A DNA stretch of 64,000 nt from Cypionkella psychrotolerans (GTDB lineage: Bacteria; Pseudomonadota; Alphaproteobacteria; Rhodobacterales; Rhodobacteraceae), in contig NZ_LGIC01000031.1 of the NCBI RefSeq assembly GCF_001294535.1, positions 181,438 through 245,437 of the forward strand, written 5' to 3'. Positions within the stretch are counted from its first letter, which is position 1. Every line of letters starts with the position of its first letter. The notes under the pieces are model-generated. The model ran no database searches. It was not told the origin of the DNA and was given only the letters and a program-made list of their open reading frames with translations. A program made the position numbers and the translations under genes. This document shows, one piece after another, positions 25,380 through 33,040 of this stretch.

Positions 25380-27026
25380 ATGGCCAAAAACATCCTGTTC
25401 ATCATGTGCGATCAGTTGCGGGCGGATTACCTGTCTTGCTACGGCCATCCACATCTGCACACGCCCAACATTGATGCCCTTGCCGCGCGCGGGGTGCGCT
25501 TTACGCAAACCTTCGTGCAATCCACCATCTGCGGCCCCTCGCGGATGTGCGCCTATACCGGGCGCTATATGCGCAGCCACGGCAGCACGCAGAACGGCGT
25601 GCCGCTGAAGGTGGGTGAGTTGACGCTGGGCGACCATCTGAAACCGTTGGGCGTGCGCACGGTTCTCGTCGGCAAGACCCATATGGTCGCGGACGAGGAT
25701 GGCATGGATCGCTTGGGCATTGATCCGGCGTCGGTGATCGGCGTGCATATCAGCGAATGTGGCTTTGAGCCCTATGAGCGCGACGACGGCCTGCACCCCG
25801 ACGGCCCCTATTCCCCCGACCCCGCCTATGACAGCTATCTGCGCCGCCAAGGCTATGCGGCGAAAAACCCTTGGGAGCATGTGGCGAACTCGGGTTTGGC
25901 GGCGGATGGCACGCTGCAAAACGGCTGGCTTTATGCCCATGCCGACAAGCCCGCCCAAGTGCGCGACGACGACGCCGAAACGCCCTATATGACCCGCCGC
26001 GCCATGCAATTCATGGCCGAAGCACAGGCCGATGGCCGCCCGTGGTGCCTGCATCTGTCCTACATCAAACCGCATTGGCCCTATATCGTCCCCGCCCCCT
26101 ATCACGACATGTATAGCCCCGATGATCTGCTGCCTGTGGTGCGCGATGAGGCCGAGCGGCAATCGGCCCATCCGGTGCTGGCGGCGTTTCAGGCCGAACG
26201 CTATTCCACCGTCTTCAACCGGACCGGCGCGCGCGAAACCGTGATTCCAGCCTATATGGGGCTGATCAAGCAGATCGACGATCAGTTGGGCCACCTGTTT
26301 GCCTTCATGGACAAGGCGGGGCTGACCGAGGAGACGATGGTGGTGTTCACCTCAGATCACGGCGATTATCTGGGCGATCATTGGCTGGGTGAGAAATACA
26401 TGTTTCACAACCCATCCGTCAAAGTGCCCCTGATCATCGCCGATCCCTCACCCGCCGCCGATGCCACCCGCGGCACGGTTTCGGATGCTTTGGTTGAGAT
26501 GATTGACCTTGCCCCAACCTTCGTCGAAGCCTTTGGCGGCCCGCCCCTGCCACATATCCTTGAAGGTCGCTCCCTTCTGCCCTTACTGCGCGCAGAAAGT
26601 CCCTCGTGGCGCAAGGTGGTGATCAGTGAGTACGACTATGCCTTTGATTTAGCGCGGGTAAACCTAGCCGTCCCAGTCCCTGATGCGCGGCTCTATATGG
26701 TTTATGACGGGCGGTTCAAATATATCCACGCCGACGGCTTCGCACCGATGCTGTATGATCTGACAACCGATCCGCAGGAATTCACCGATCTCGGCACCGA
26801 TCCCGCCCATACCGAAACCCGCGCCCGGCTGTACGAGGCTTTGGCGAAGTGGAGCCGAACCACCCGCACGCAAACCACGGTGTCAGATGCCGCAGTCATC
26901 GCCTCGGACAAGGCAGCGCAGGCCTATGATCTGAACCTCGAATCCGGGGTTCTGATTGGTTATTGGGATGAGGCGGAACTGGCGACGGAGCAGGCAAAGC
27001 GCACCGCATTCAAAGCATCGCTATAG
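25380..27026 (+). CDS. Sulfatase / phosphonate monoester hydrolase family enzyme
   Basis: A 548-residue alkaline-phosphatase-superfamily hydrolase. C51-G-P-S-R is the sulfatase signature in which Cys becomes formylglycine. Metal ligands include D11 (MCDQLRAD) and SDHGDYLGDH near residue 320. LHLSYIKPHWPYIVPAPYHDMY and the EYDYAFD region near 420 resemble phosphonate monoester hydrolases/arylsulfatases as much as choline sulfatase. No signal peptide is seen, so it is cytoplasmic and acts after import. It is the last gene of the IclR-controlled ABC operon. No maturase (formylglycine-generating enzyme) gene lies nearby. Confidence 0.85.
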   Translation: MAKNILFIMCDQLRADYLSCYGHPHLHTPNIDALAARGVRFTQTFVQSTICGPSRMCAYTGRYMRSHGSTQNGVPLKVGELTLGDHLKPLGVRTVLVGKTHMVADEDGMDRLGIDPASVIGVHISECGFEPYERDDGLHPDGPYSPDPAYDSYLRRQGYAAKNPWEHVANSGLAADGTLQNGWLYAHADKPAQVRDDDAETPYMTRRAMQFMAEAQADGRPWCLHLSYIKPHWPYIVPAPYHDMYSPDDLLPVVRDEAERQSAHPVLAAFQAERYSTVFNRTGARETVIPAYMGLIKQIDDQLGHLFAFMDKAGLTEETMVVFTSDHGDYLGDHWLGEKYMFHNPSVKVPLIIADPSPAADATRGTVSDALVEMIDLAPTFVEAFGGPPLPHILEGRSLLPLLRAESPSWRKVVISEYDYAFDLARVNLAVPVPDARLYMVYDGRFKYIHADGFAPMLYDLTTDPQEFTDLGTDPAHTETRARLYEALAKWSRTTRTQTTVSDAAVIASDKAAQAYDLNLESGVLIGYWDEAELATEQAKRTAFKASL

Positions 27027-27110
27027 CCGCCGCTTGGGCAGGGGCAGCAAGATTAGCCCCGTTATGTCGTGTGACCAATCCCACCGGATTGCGCGGGTCA
27101 TGAAAGCAAA

Positions 27111-27133
27111 AGGGCCGCCCAAAGGGCGACCCT
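27111..27133 (-). terminator. Terminator of the HU gene (bidirectional-looking)
   Basis: AGGGCCGCCC (27111-27120) pairs with GGGCGACCCT (27124-27133) except at one position, and a T-rich run follows on the minus strand. It lies 25 nt past the HU-gene stop. It could also end the sulfatase transcript arriving from the left. Confidence 0.65.
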
Positions 27134-27158
27134 TTCCAAGTCAAACCGAAGTCTGAAT

Positions 27159-27446
27159 TCAAGCGTTAACGCTGTCTTTCAGCGCCTTGGCGATGGCGAA
27201 TTTCACTTGCTTGTCGGCGGCTTTGGTCACGGTCTCGCCGGTTGCCGGGTTGCGAACCTGACGCTCGGGGCGCTCACGGCAAGCCATCTTGCCCAGACCC
27301 GGCAGCATCACCGAACCACCAGCCGCAACTTCGCGTGCAACGACAGCCGCAACGGCGTCCAGTGCGGCTGCTGCGGTTTTCTTGTCCGCACCCATTGCGT
27401 CCGAGATCGCGGCAAGCAGTTGCGTTTTGGTCATGGCTTTGTTCAT
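27159..27446 (-). CDS. HU-family DNA-binding protein
   Basis: A 95-residue histone-like protein. Near residues 50-72, the beta-arm segment with GLGKMACRERPERQVRNPATGE matches the HU/IHF consensus (GFGxFxxxxRxxRxGRNPxTGE) with GKM for the usual GxF. It bends and compacts DNA as a dimer. ATG 27446 with AAGGA upstream is preferred over an in-frame ATG 27 nt earlier. The N-terminal helix is unusually alanine-rich. Confidence 0.9.
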   Translation of the reverse strand: MNKAMTKTQLLAAISDAMGADKKTAAAALDAVAAVVAREVAAGGSVMLPGLGKMACRERPERQVRNPATGETVTKAADKQVKFAIAKALKDSVNA

Positions 27447-27567
27447 CGTCTTGTCCTTGTTTCCGGCCCTCATGCTTCAGGGGCCCTGATATGGCGGATG
27501 CAGCGGCTTCTCATGGTTTTGCGCCCTATGGCAAGCCCTTTCGGCCTAAAATAAGGCATTTCCTTAG

Positions 27568-27663
27568 AGCGGTTCAGGTTTTCGCGGCAGCATGGGCATC
27601 GGAAAACGCGTTCGCGAGACGCGCGAGGCAGCGATTTCCGATACCTTGTAAACCTGAACCGCT
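27568..27663. repeat. 96-bp nested palindromic element
   Basis: Outer arms AGCGGTTCAGGTTT (27568-27581) and AAACCTGAACCGCT (27650-27663) are perfect 14-bp inverted repeats. Inner arms ATCGGAAA (27598-27605) and TTTCCGAT (27635-27642) are perfect 8-bp repeats, and a GC-rich core contains further self-complementarity. It starts 5 bp beyond the stop of AMP nucleosidase. It looks like a small dispersed intergenic palindrome; no second copy was seen in this window. Confidence 0.6.
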
Positions 27664-27667
27664 TTGG

Positions 27668-29146
27668 TCAGAGGAAGGCTGTCTCTTCAAAACTGCGCAA
27701 CTTGCGGCTGTGAATCCGCTCTATCGGCATGTCGCGCAGCCGCTCCATCGCACGGATGCCGATTTGCAGATGGCGACTGACCTGCGTCTTGTAGAACTCG
27801 CTGGCCATACCCGGCAGCTTCAGCTCGCCATGCAGCGGTTTGTCGGAAACACACAGCAAGGTGCCATAAGGGACGCGGAAACGGAAGCCATTGGCGGCAA
27901 TCGTCGCACTCTCCATATCCAGCGCAATTGCACGGCTTTGCGACAGCCGCTGCACCGGGCCGGATTTGTCGCGCAGCTCCCAATTCCGGTTATCAATCGT
28001 GGCCACGGTGCCAGTCCGCATGATGCGTTTCAGCTCATAGCCTTCCAACTGGGTGACCTCGGCGACAGCCTCTTGCAGCGCGATCTGAATTTCGGCCAGC
28101 GCGGGGATCGGCACCCAGACCGGCAGATCGTCGTCCAACACATGATCTTCGCGCAGGTAAGCATGAGCAAGGCAAAAATCGCCCAAAGACTGACTGTTTC
28201 GTAATCCGGCGCAATGCCCAACCATCAGCCAAGCATGCGGGCGCAGCACCGCGATATGGTCGGTCGCAGTTTTGGCGTTCGACGGCCCCACCCCGATATT
28301 GACCAGCGTAATGCCGTTCCCGTCAGCGCGTTTGAGGTGATACGTCGGCATCTGCGGCGTCTTGGTCGAGGGCAAAATCACCCCATCCGGCGTGGTGATT
28401 TCCTGATTTCCAGTTGCCACAAAGCTGACGTAGCCCGAGTCTTCATCGGCCAGTGTGGTGCGGGCATAGGCCTCAAACTCATCAACGTAGAACTGATAGT
28501 TGGTGAACAGCACATGGTTCTGGAAATGCGTCGGATCGGTCGCGGTGTAGTGTGACAGTCGCGCAAGGCTGTAATCCACCCTTTGCGCCGTGAAGGGGGC
28601 AAGCGGCTGCGAGCCATCGGCGTTATGGGTGCGGGTGCCGTTAACGATGTCATCGTTGGTGGTCGCCAAATCCGGCACATCGAACACATCGCGCAGCGAA
28701 AACTCCAGCACACCCTCTTGCGGCACCGACACCGCTGGGTTGCCCGCCACCGCGAAGTGCACCGGGATCGGCGTGTCAGAATAGCCGATCTGCACCGAAA
28801 CACTGTGGTTCTGCATCAACAGGCTGATCTGCTGGATCAGATAGTTGCGGAACAGGTCGGGCCGGGTGACCGTGGTGGCATAGGTGCCGGGGCTGGCGAC
28901 ATGGCCAAAGGCAAGGCGGCTGTCAGTCTTGATATGGCTGCTGACGGTCAACCGGATTTCAGGATAAAACGCGCGGATGCGGGTGGCGGGTTTGGCGCCT
29001 GTGACCGAAGCGCTGAAATGCTGGGATAGGAAACTCGTGGCGTCATTGTAAAGCACCTCCAGGCGATCCACGGCTTCAGCGGCATCGGTATAGGAGTCTG
29101 GGGCGGTGAAATCAGGGATCAGGATTAGAGCGGGTTCGTCGTTCAT
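27668..29146 (-). CDS. amn: AMP nucleosidase
   Basis: A roughly 492-residue protein matching AMP nucleosidase (AMP + H2O to adenine + ribose 5-phosphate). An N-terminal AMP-nucleosidase-specific domain (about 1-180) precedes a purine-nucleoside-phosphorylase-like catalytic domain with NIGVGPSNAKTATDH, LMVGHCAGLR, LDMESATIAANGFR and LCVSDKPLHGELK. The start is uncertain: ATG 29146 (MNDEPALIL) is used here, with an in-frame ATG at 29176. Neither has a strong ribosome site. It is a stand-alone gene of purine salvage and energy balance. Confidence 0.92.
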   Translation of the reverse strand: MNDEPALILIPDFTAPDSYTDAAEAVDRLEVLYNDATSFLSQHFSASVTGAKPATRIRAFYPEIRLTVSSHIKTDSRLAFGHVASPGTYATTVTRPDLFRNYLIQQISLLMQNHSVSVQIGYSDTPIPVHFAVAGNPAVSVPQEGVLEFSLRDVFDVPDLATTNDDIVNGTRTHNADGSQPLAPFTAQRVDYSLARLSHYTATDPTHFQNHVLFTNYQFYVDEFEAYARTTLADEDSGYVSFVATGNQEITTPDGVILPSTKTPQMPTYHLKRADGNGITLVNIGVGPSNAKTATDHIAVLRPHAWLMVGHCAGLRNSQSLGDFCLAHAYLREDHVLDDDLPVWVPIPALAEIQIALQEAVAEVTQLEGYELKRIMRTGTVATIDNRNWELRDKSGPVQRLSQSRAIALDMESATIAANGFRFRVPYGTLLCVSDKPLHGELKLPGMASEFYKTQVSRHLQIGIRAMERLRDMPIERIHSRKLRSFEETAFL

Positions 29147-29278
29147 GGCATCATCTTCTTCTTTTTGATCGGGCATCTAAGGCCGAAGCGGGCGATTTCG
29201 CAAGTGAAGTCTTGATGACGCAGCCCTGCGCGCATCTGGGGTCTTGCGAAGCCGGGGGCGGGCGGGAATAAAGGCGCG

Positions 29279-30109
29279 ATGAAAACCTTGCTTTCCCTTG
29301 GACATGGCTATTCCGCCGCCGCCTTGACCGCTCTGCTGATCCCGCAGGGTTGGCGGGTGATCGGCACCACCCGAGAGCCCGAGCGGATCGCTGCCCTGCG
29401 CGATCAGGGGGTGGAGCCGCTTTTGTGGCCGTGCGATATTGGGGCGGCTTTGGCGCAGGCGACGCATATCTTGGCCTCGGCAGCACCCGATGGTTCGGGC
29501 GATCCGTTCCTGCATGCAGCTCGCGATCAGATCATGGCGGCGCGGGCTGAATGGGTGGGTTACCTTTCCACCACCGCTGTCTATGGCGACCATCAGGGCG
29601 GTTGGGTGGATGAGGAGACCCCGGTCAACCCACAATCGGCGCGGGCCGTGGCGCGGGTGCTGGCGGAGCGGCAGTGGTTGGACACGGGGTTGCCGGTGCA
29701 GGTGTTTCGGCTGGCCGGGATATACGGGCCGGGGCGCGGGCCGTTTGAGAAGGTGCGGGATGGTTCGGCGCGGCGGGTGATCAAGGCCAATCAGGTGTTC
29801 AGCCGCATCCATGTGGCGGATATTGCAGCCACCTTGCTTGGCTCGATCCTGCATCCTGATCCGGGTACTATCTATAATGTCTGCGATGATAATCCTGCCC
29901 CGCCTGAGGATGTGCTGTCTTATGCTGCGGCTTTGCTGGGGTTGCCGGAGCCGCCGACAGTGCGGTTTGAGGAGGCTCAGATGACGCCGATGCAGGTCAG
30001 TTTCTATTCGGAATCGAAGCGGGTTCGGAATGATCTGATCAAGCGGGATTTGGGGGTGAGGCTGGCTTATCCGACCTATCAGGACGGGCTTAGTGGGCTT
30101 TTGAAGTGA
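29279..30109 (+). CDS. NAD(P)-dependent epimerase/SDR-like protein (YeeZ-type)
   Basis: A 276-residue Rossmann-fold protein. The N-terminus MKTLLSLGHGYSAAALTALL has the GxGYxA variant of the dinucleotide loop, as in YeeZ-like atypical extended SDRs. STTAVYGDHQGGWVDEE near residue 100, FRLAGIYGPGR near 144 and FSRIHVADIAATL near 170 are the other family blocks. The usual YxxxK lysine is not obvious, so dehydrogenase activity is uncertain. It is divergent from AMP nucleosidase. The hairpin at 30111 begins right after its stop. Confidence 0.8.
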   Translation: MKTLLSLGHGYSAAALTALLIPQGWRVIGTTREPERIAALRDQGVEPLLWPCDIGAALAQATHILASAAPDGSGDPFLHAARDQIMAARAEWVGYLSTTAVYGDHQGGWVDEETPVNPQSARAVARVLAERQWLDTGLPVQVFRLAGIYGPGRGPFEKVRDGSARRVIKANQVFSRIHVADIAATLLGSILHPDPGTIYNVCDDNPAPPEDVLSYAAALLGLPEPPTVRFEEAQMTPMQVSFYSESKRVRNDLIKRDLGVRLAYPTYQDGLSGLLK

Positions 30110-30110
30110 T

Positions 30111-30127
30111 GGTCCCGAGTTGGGACC
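30111..30127 (+). repeat. Hairpin GGTCCC-GAGTT-GGGACC, inverse copy of 62291
   Basis: A 6-bp stem with a 5-nt loop starts 2 nt after the stop of the SDR-like gene. It is the exact reverse complement of the stem-loop in the ilvE terminator (62291-62307). Here no T-run follows, so it may stabilise the 3' end rather than terminate. Confidence 0.5.
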
Positions 30128-30133
30128 AGACGT

Positions 30134-30156
30134 TAAGCTATTGATTTAGATAAATT
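30134..30156 (+). promoter_or_regulatory. FNR/CRP-type box within a duplicated 23-bp sequence, copy 2
   Basis: Contains TTGAT-TTAG-ATAAA (30141-30154), one base from the FNR-type consensus, and matches 13056-13078 at 22 of 23 positions. It lies 71 bp upstream of the DUF1349 gene ATG, a usual distance for a promoter-bound activator, so it may give oxygen- or redox-linked control of the 30227-31408 pair. Confidence 0.4.
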
Positions 30157-30226
30157 ACATGTTTTCCGTTAAGGAAAAATTTACACTTTGCGCTCGCCAA
30201 TCCGGCGCACATTCAAGGAGCTGGCT

Positions 30227-30793
30227 ATGAATTGGAACGACTTGAATTGGCTAAACCCGCCCGCCAAGGCTAGCCATGATGCGGCGGGACTGCATGTAAC
30301 CACTGGCGATCAAACCGACTTCTGGCACGGCACCTACTACGGCTTTCGGCACCACAATGGCCATTTCCTGCATCAGCCTGCATCGGGCGATTTCAGTCTC
30401 GAAACGGCGTTTAGAGCCGCTTTTTCGCAGCAATATGACCAAGCCGGGCTGATGATCCGCGCCGATGCGACGCATTGGGTGAAATGCGGCATCGAGTATG
30501 TTGGCGGCACCGCACATCTGGCGGTGGTGGTGACGAATGGCATGTCGGATTGGTCGCAGATGCCACTACCCGAGTTTGACGGCCAGTTACACTTGCGGCT
30601 GACACGGGTGCGGGATGCAGTTTGGGTGCAATATTTGGCGGGGGAGGTTTGGCAGATGCTGCGGCTGGCTTATTTCCCGCCCGAATTGGTGGTCGATGCT
30701 GGGGTGATGTGCTGCTCGCCATCACGCGCGGGGTTGCAGATTGTGTTTGAAAAAATGGCTCTAACACCGCCAATTTCAACGGAAGCCTATTGA
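30227..30793 (+). CDS. DUF1349 (concanavalin-like) protein
   Basis: A 188-residue protein of the DUF1349 family, which adopts a lectin/laminin-like beta sandwich. The core KASHDAAGLHVTTGDQTDFWHGTYYGFRHHNGHF and YDQAGLMIRADATHWVKCGIEYV is characteristic. No signal peptide. Function in the family is not established; some members are linked to carbohydrate use. ATG 30227 has AAGGAG at ideal spacing. The TetR gene starts on the base after its stop, so the two are co-expressed. Confidence 0.82.
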   Translation: MNWNDLNWLNPPAKASHDAAGLHVTTGDQTDFWHGTYYGFRHHNGHFLHQPASGDFSLETAFRAAFSQQYDQAGLMIRADATHWVKCGIEYVGGTAHLAVVVTNGMSDWSQMPLPEFDGQLHLRLTRVRDAVWVQYLAGEVWQMLRLAYFPPELVVDAGVMCCSPSRAGLQIVFEKMALTPPISTEAY

Positions 30794-31408
30794 ATGACCA
30801 AGCCGAAACCGCCCCGAAAACTGTCGCGGGAGGCGCGGCGGGAACAGTTGATAGAGGCAACCATCGCAGTGCTGGCGATCAAGGGCTATGCCCGCGTCAC
30901 GATGAGCGATGTGGCCAATCAGGCTGGGCTGTCGCATGGTCTGGTGAACTTTCATTTTCAGTCCAAAGACCTGCTGCTGGCCGAAACGCTAACCTATCTG
31001 GCTGATGAATATGTGCAGAACTGGCAGACCGCACTGGCAGCGGCCCCGCACGAGCCTGCGGCGCAGTTGGATGCGCTGATCCGTGCCGATTTCCGCCCCG
31101 AACTCTGCACGCCGCAACGTTTGGCGGCGTGGTGTGCGTTCTGGGGCGAGGCGCAAAGCAGGCCGCTCTATCAAGAGAAATGCGGCTCTAACAACGCGGA
31201 ATACGTCACCAAACTGGAGAATTTGTGTGCGGCTCTGCTGGGCCCAACGGGCAATGCCGAGCGGGTGGCGCGGGCGATCCGGGTGGCCAGTGAGGGGCTT
31301 TGGATGGACCTTGTGACGCAAGCCGAGCCTTATAGCGTTGATGAGGCGCTGGAGACCTTGCAGGCCGTTGCTGCGGCATTTTTTCCAAAATCTTTCACGC
31401 GGGCGTGA
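30794..31408 (+). CDS. TetR-family regulator, BetI-like
   Basis: A 204-residue TetR protein. The HTH region RREQLIEATIAVLAIKGYARVTMSDVANQAGLSHGLVNFHFQSKDLLL (about 14-60) strongly resembles BetI, the choline-responsive repressor. The C-terminal ligand domain, with WCAFWGEAQSRPLYQEKC, also fits BetI-like members. No bet choline-oxidation genes are next to it, so the ligand and targets are unknown. TGAATG couples it to the DUF1349 gene. Confidence 0.85.
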   Translation: MTKPKPPRKLSREARREQLIEATIAVLAIKGYARVTMSDVANQAGLSHGLVNFHFQSKDLLLAETLTYLADEYVQNWQTALAAAPHEPAAQLDALIRADFRPELCTPQRLAAWCAFWGEAQSRPLYQEKCGSNNAEYVTKLENLCAALLGPTGNAERVARAIRVASEGLWMDLVTQAEPYSVDEALETLQAVAAAFFPKSFTRA

Positions 31409-31415
31409 GAATTTT

Positions 31416-31580
31416 CGGCCACTGGGGTTGAAGTGCTGCAACCCCGCCCCATCTCATGGGATGCGAGACGGGCCCCTCTGACGATGTTGCATCGTGATGT
31501 CGGATCGCATCGAGTGCGCTCGATGTCATGCCCGTAGACCTTGGCTGACCTCTGGCGCGATATGCAAAACAGAGGACAGT
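31416..31580 (+). promoter_or_regulatory. Structured leader resembling yybP-ykoY manganese riboswitch
   Basis: The leader of the TerC gene contains several hairpins: GGGGTTG/CAACCCC (31424-31445), ACGATG-TTG-CATCGT, and CATCGAG-TGCG-CTCGATG, then the segment CCCGTAGACCTTGGC near 31531-31545. A hairpin followed by AGACCTT-type sequence at the 3' end is typical of the yybP-ykoY (Mn2+) class, which often precedes TerC/Alx genes. The canonical 5' GGGGAGTAG is not exact (GGGGTTGAAG). A further pairing CCTCTG (31549-31554) with CAGAGG (31570-31575) would bury the Shine-Dalgarno AGAGGA, suggesting control of translation. Confidence 0.55.
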
Positions 31581-32543
31581 ATGGACATTATCACTTCACT
31601 ATTTTTGGGCACACCGCTGTGGATGTGGCTGACCTTCATCACCATCGTATTGGTGCTGCTGGCCGCCGATCTGGGGTTGGTGAACAACGGCGATCAAGAG
31701 ATCGGCGTGTCGAAAAGCCTGCGCTTGTCGGCGGTGTACATCACCTTGGGCATGGCGTTTTCGGGCTTTGTCTATTGGCAGATGGGCTCGGAAGCCACGG
31801 CGCAGTATCTGACGGCGTTTGTGGTGGAAAAGACCCTTGCGATGGACAACGTGTTTGTCATCGCATTGATTTTCAGCAGTTTTGCCATTCCCCGGATGTA
31901 TCAGCATAGGGTGCTGTTCTGGGGTATTCTGGGCGTGATCGTGTTGCGCGGCATCATGATTGGTCTGGGCGCTACTTTGGTCGCTGAGTATTCATGGTTG
32001 CTCTATGTCTTTGCCGCCTTCCTGATCTTTACCGGCGTGCGGATGTTGTTCATCGACGAGAGCAAACACTCGGTCGATGGCCCGGTGCTGCGGTTTTTGA
32101 AGCGGCGGATGCGGGTGACGGAGGGGCTTGAGGGCAACGCGTTTTTCGTGAAGCGCGACGGGTTGCGCTATGTGACGCCGCTGTTTCTGGCGCTGGTGCT
32201 GATTGAGATTGCCGATCTGGTGTTCGCGGTGGATTCGGTGCCTGCGGTGTTCGCGATCACCACCAATCCGTTCATCGTTTATACCTCTAACATCTTCGCT
32301 ATTCTGGGTCTGCGCGCGCTGTATTTCGCTTTGTCTGCGATCTTGCACCGCTTTGCTTATCTGAAATACGCGCTGTCGTTGTTGTTGGTGTTCATCGGCT
32401 CGAAAGTGTTTGTCGCCGACTGGATGGATCTGGAGAAGTTTCCGCCAAGCTGGTCGCTGGGCATAACCTTCGCGATCTTGGCGGCTGGCGTGGGGTTCAG
32501 CCTGTACAAGACGCGCGGTGACTCTAAGGTTGAGCATTCCTAA
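31581..32543 (+). CDS. TerC/Alx-family integral membrane protein
   Basis: A 320-residue polytopic membrane protein with roughly eight to nine helices. VEKTLAMDNVFVIALIF near residue 86 and ALVLIEIADLVFAVDSVPAVFAITTNPFIVYTSNIFAILGLRALYF near 200 are hallmarks of the TerC/Alx family, with acidic residues in the membrane likely to coordinate metal. Family members export manganese or calcium. The ATG at 31581 follows AGAGGA. Together with the structured leader this predicts Mn homeostasis. Its stop overlaps the convergent flavin-reductase gene by 4 nt. Confidence 0.9.
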   Translation: MDIITSLFLGTPLWMWLTFITIVLVLLAADLGLVNNGDQEIGVSKSLRLSAVYITLGMAFSGFVYWQMGSEATAQYLTAFVVEKTLAMDNVFVIALIFSSFAIPRMYQHRVLFWGILGVIVLRGIMIGLGATLVAEYSWLLYVFAAFLIFTGVRMLFIDESKHSVDGPVLRFLKRRMRVTEGLEGNAFFVKRDGLRYVTPLFLALVLIEIADLVFAVDSVPAVFAITTNPFIVYTSNIFAILGLRALYFALSAILHRFAYLKYALSLLLVFIGSKVFVADWMDLEKFPPSWSLGITFAILAAGVGFSLYKTRGDSKVEHS

Positions 32544-33037
32544 GGGATATGGACAGCGCGTTTGTAAGCGCGCTGTCCATAGAGCAGCGCATCATGGTTA
32601 TCGGTCAGCGCCACGGCGCTGACTTCGCCGACCATAATGTAGTGGGTTTCCCAGAGTAGAGCTGTCTTCAAGCTACATTCGAAGCTGGCGGAAGCCTCGG
32701 TCAAGATCGGTTGACCCGCCTGCCCCGGATGCCATTTCACCTCATCAAAGCGGTCACCTTGCGGCTTTTGGCGGCCCGAGAACAGGTCAGAGGTGCCGTG
32801 TTGCGCGGCGCTGAGCAGGTTGGCGCAGAAGGCGCGGTTGCGCAGGATGGCGGTGGCCGCTGGCGACAGGTGGTGGACGCAGACCAGCAGCGACGGGCCT
32901 GCGCCATCGGCGGACACCGAGGTCATCGACGAGACGGTGACGCCGAAGCGGCCCGCCTCGCCATCAGTGGTGACGACGGAAACGAAGGTGGCGGCGCGGC
33001 TCATGCCTTCGATGAAGTGTTGGCGCAGGTCAGTCAT
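32540..33037 (-). CDS. Flavin reductase component (HpaC-like)
   Basis: A 165-residue FMN-binding split-barrel flavin reductase. MSRAATFVSVVTTDGEAGRFGVTVSSMTSVSADGPSLL-type sequence at 12-50 and the C-terminal HYIMVGEVSAVAL block are typical of HpaC-like reductases that supply reduced flavin to two-component monooxygenases. It is the last of six tightly spaced minus-strand genes that include an acyl-CoA-dehydrogenase-type flavoenzyme, its likely partner. Only 3 nt separate it from the GS-like gene. Confidence 0.88.
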   Translation of the reverse strand: MTDLRQHFIEGMSRAATFVSVVTTDGEAGRFGVTVSSMTSVSADGAGPSLLVCVHHLSPAATAILRNRAFCANLLSAAQHGTSDLFSGRQKPQGDRFDEVKWHPGQAGQPILTEASASFECSLKTALLWETHYIMVGEVSAVALTDNHDALLYGQRAYKRAVHIP

Positions 33038-33040
33038 TTA

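Noticed and set aside
27242..28204. A 320-codon plus-strand open frame spanning the HU gene, the palindromic element and the amn 3' end
   Set aside because: It crosses two real minus-strand genes and an inverted-repeat element and reads as low-complexity sequence.
31424..31445. GGGGTTG/CAACCCC hairpin as terminator of the BetI-like gene
   Set aside because: No T-run follows, and it fits better as the first hairpin of the structured terC leader.
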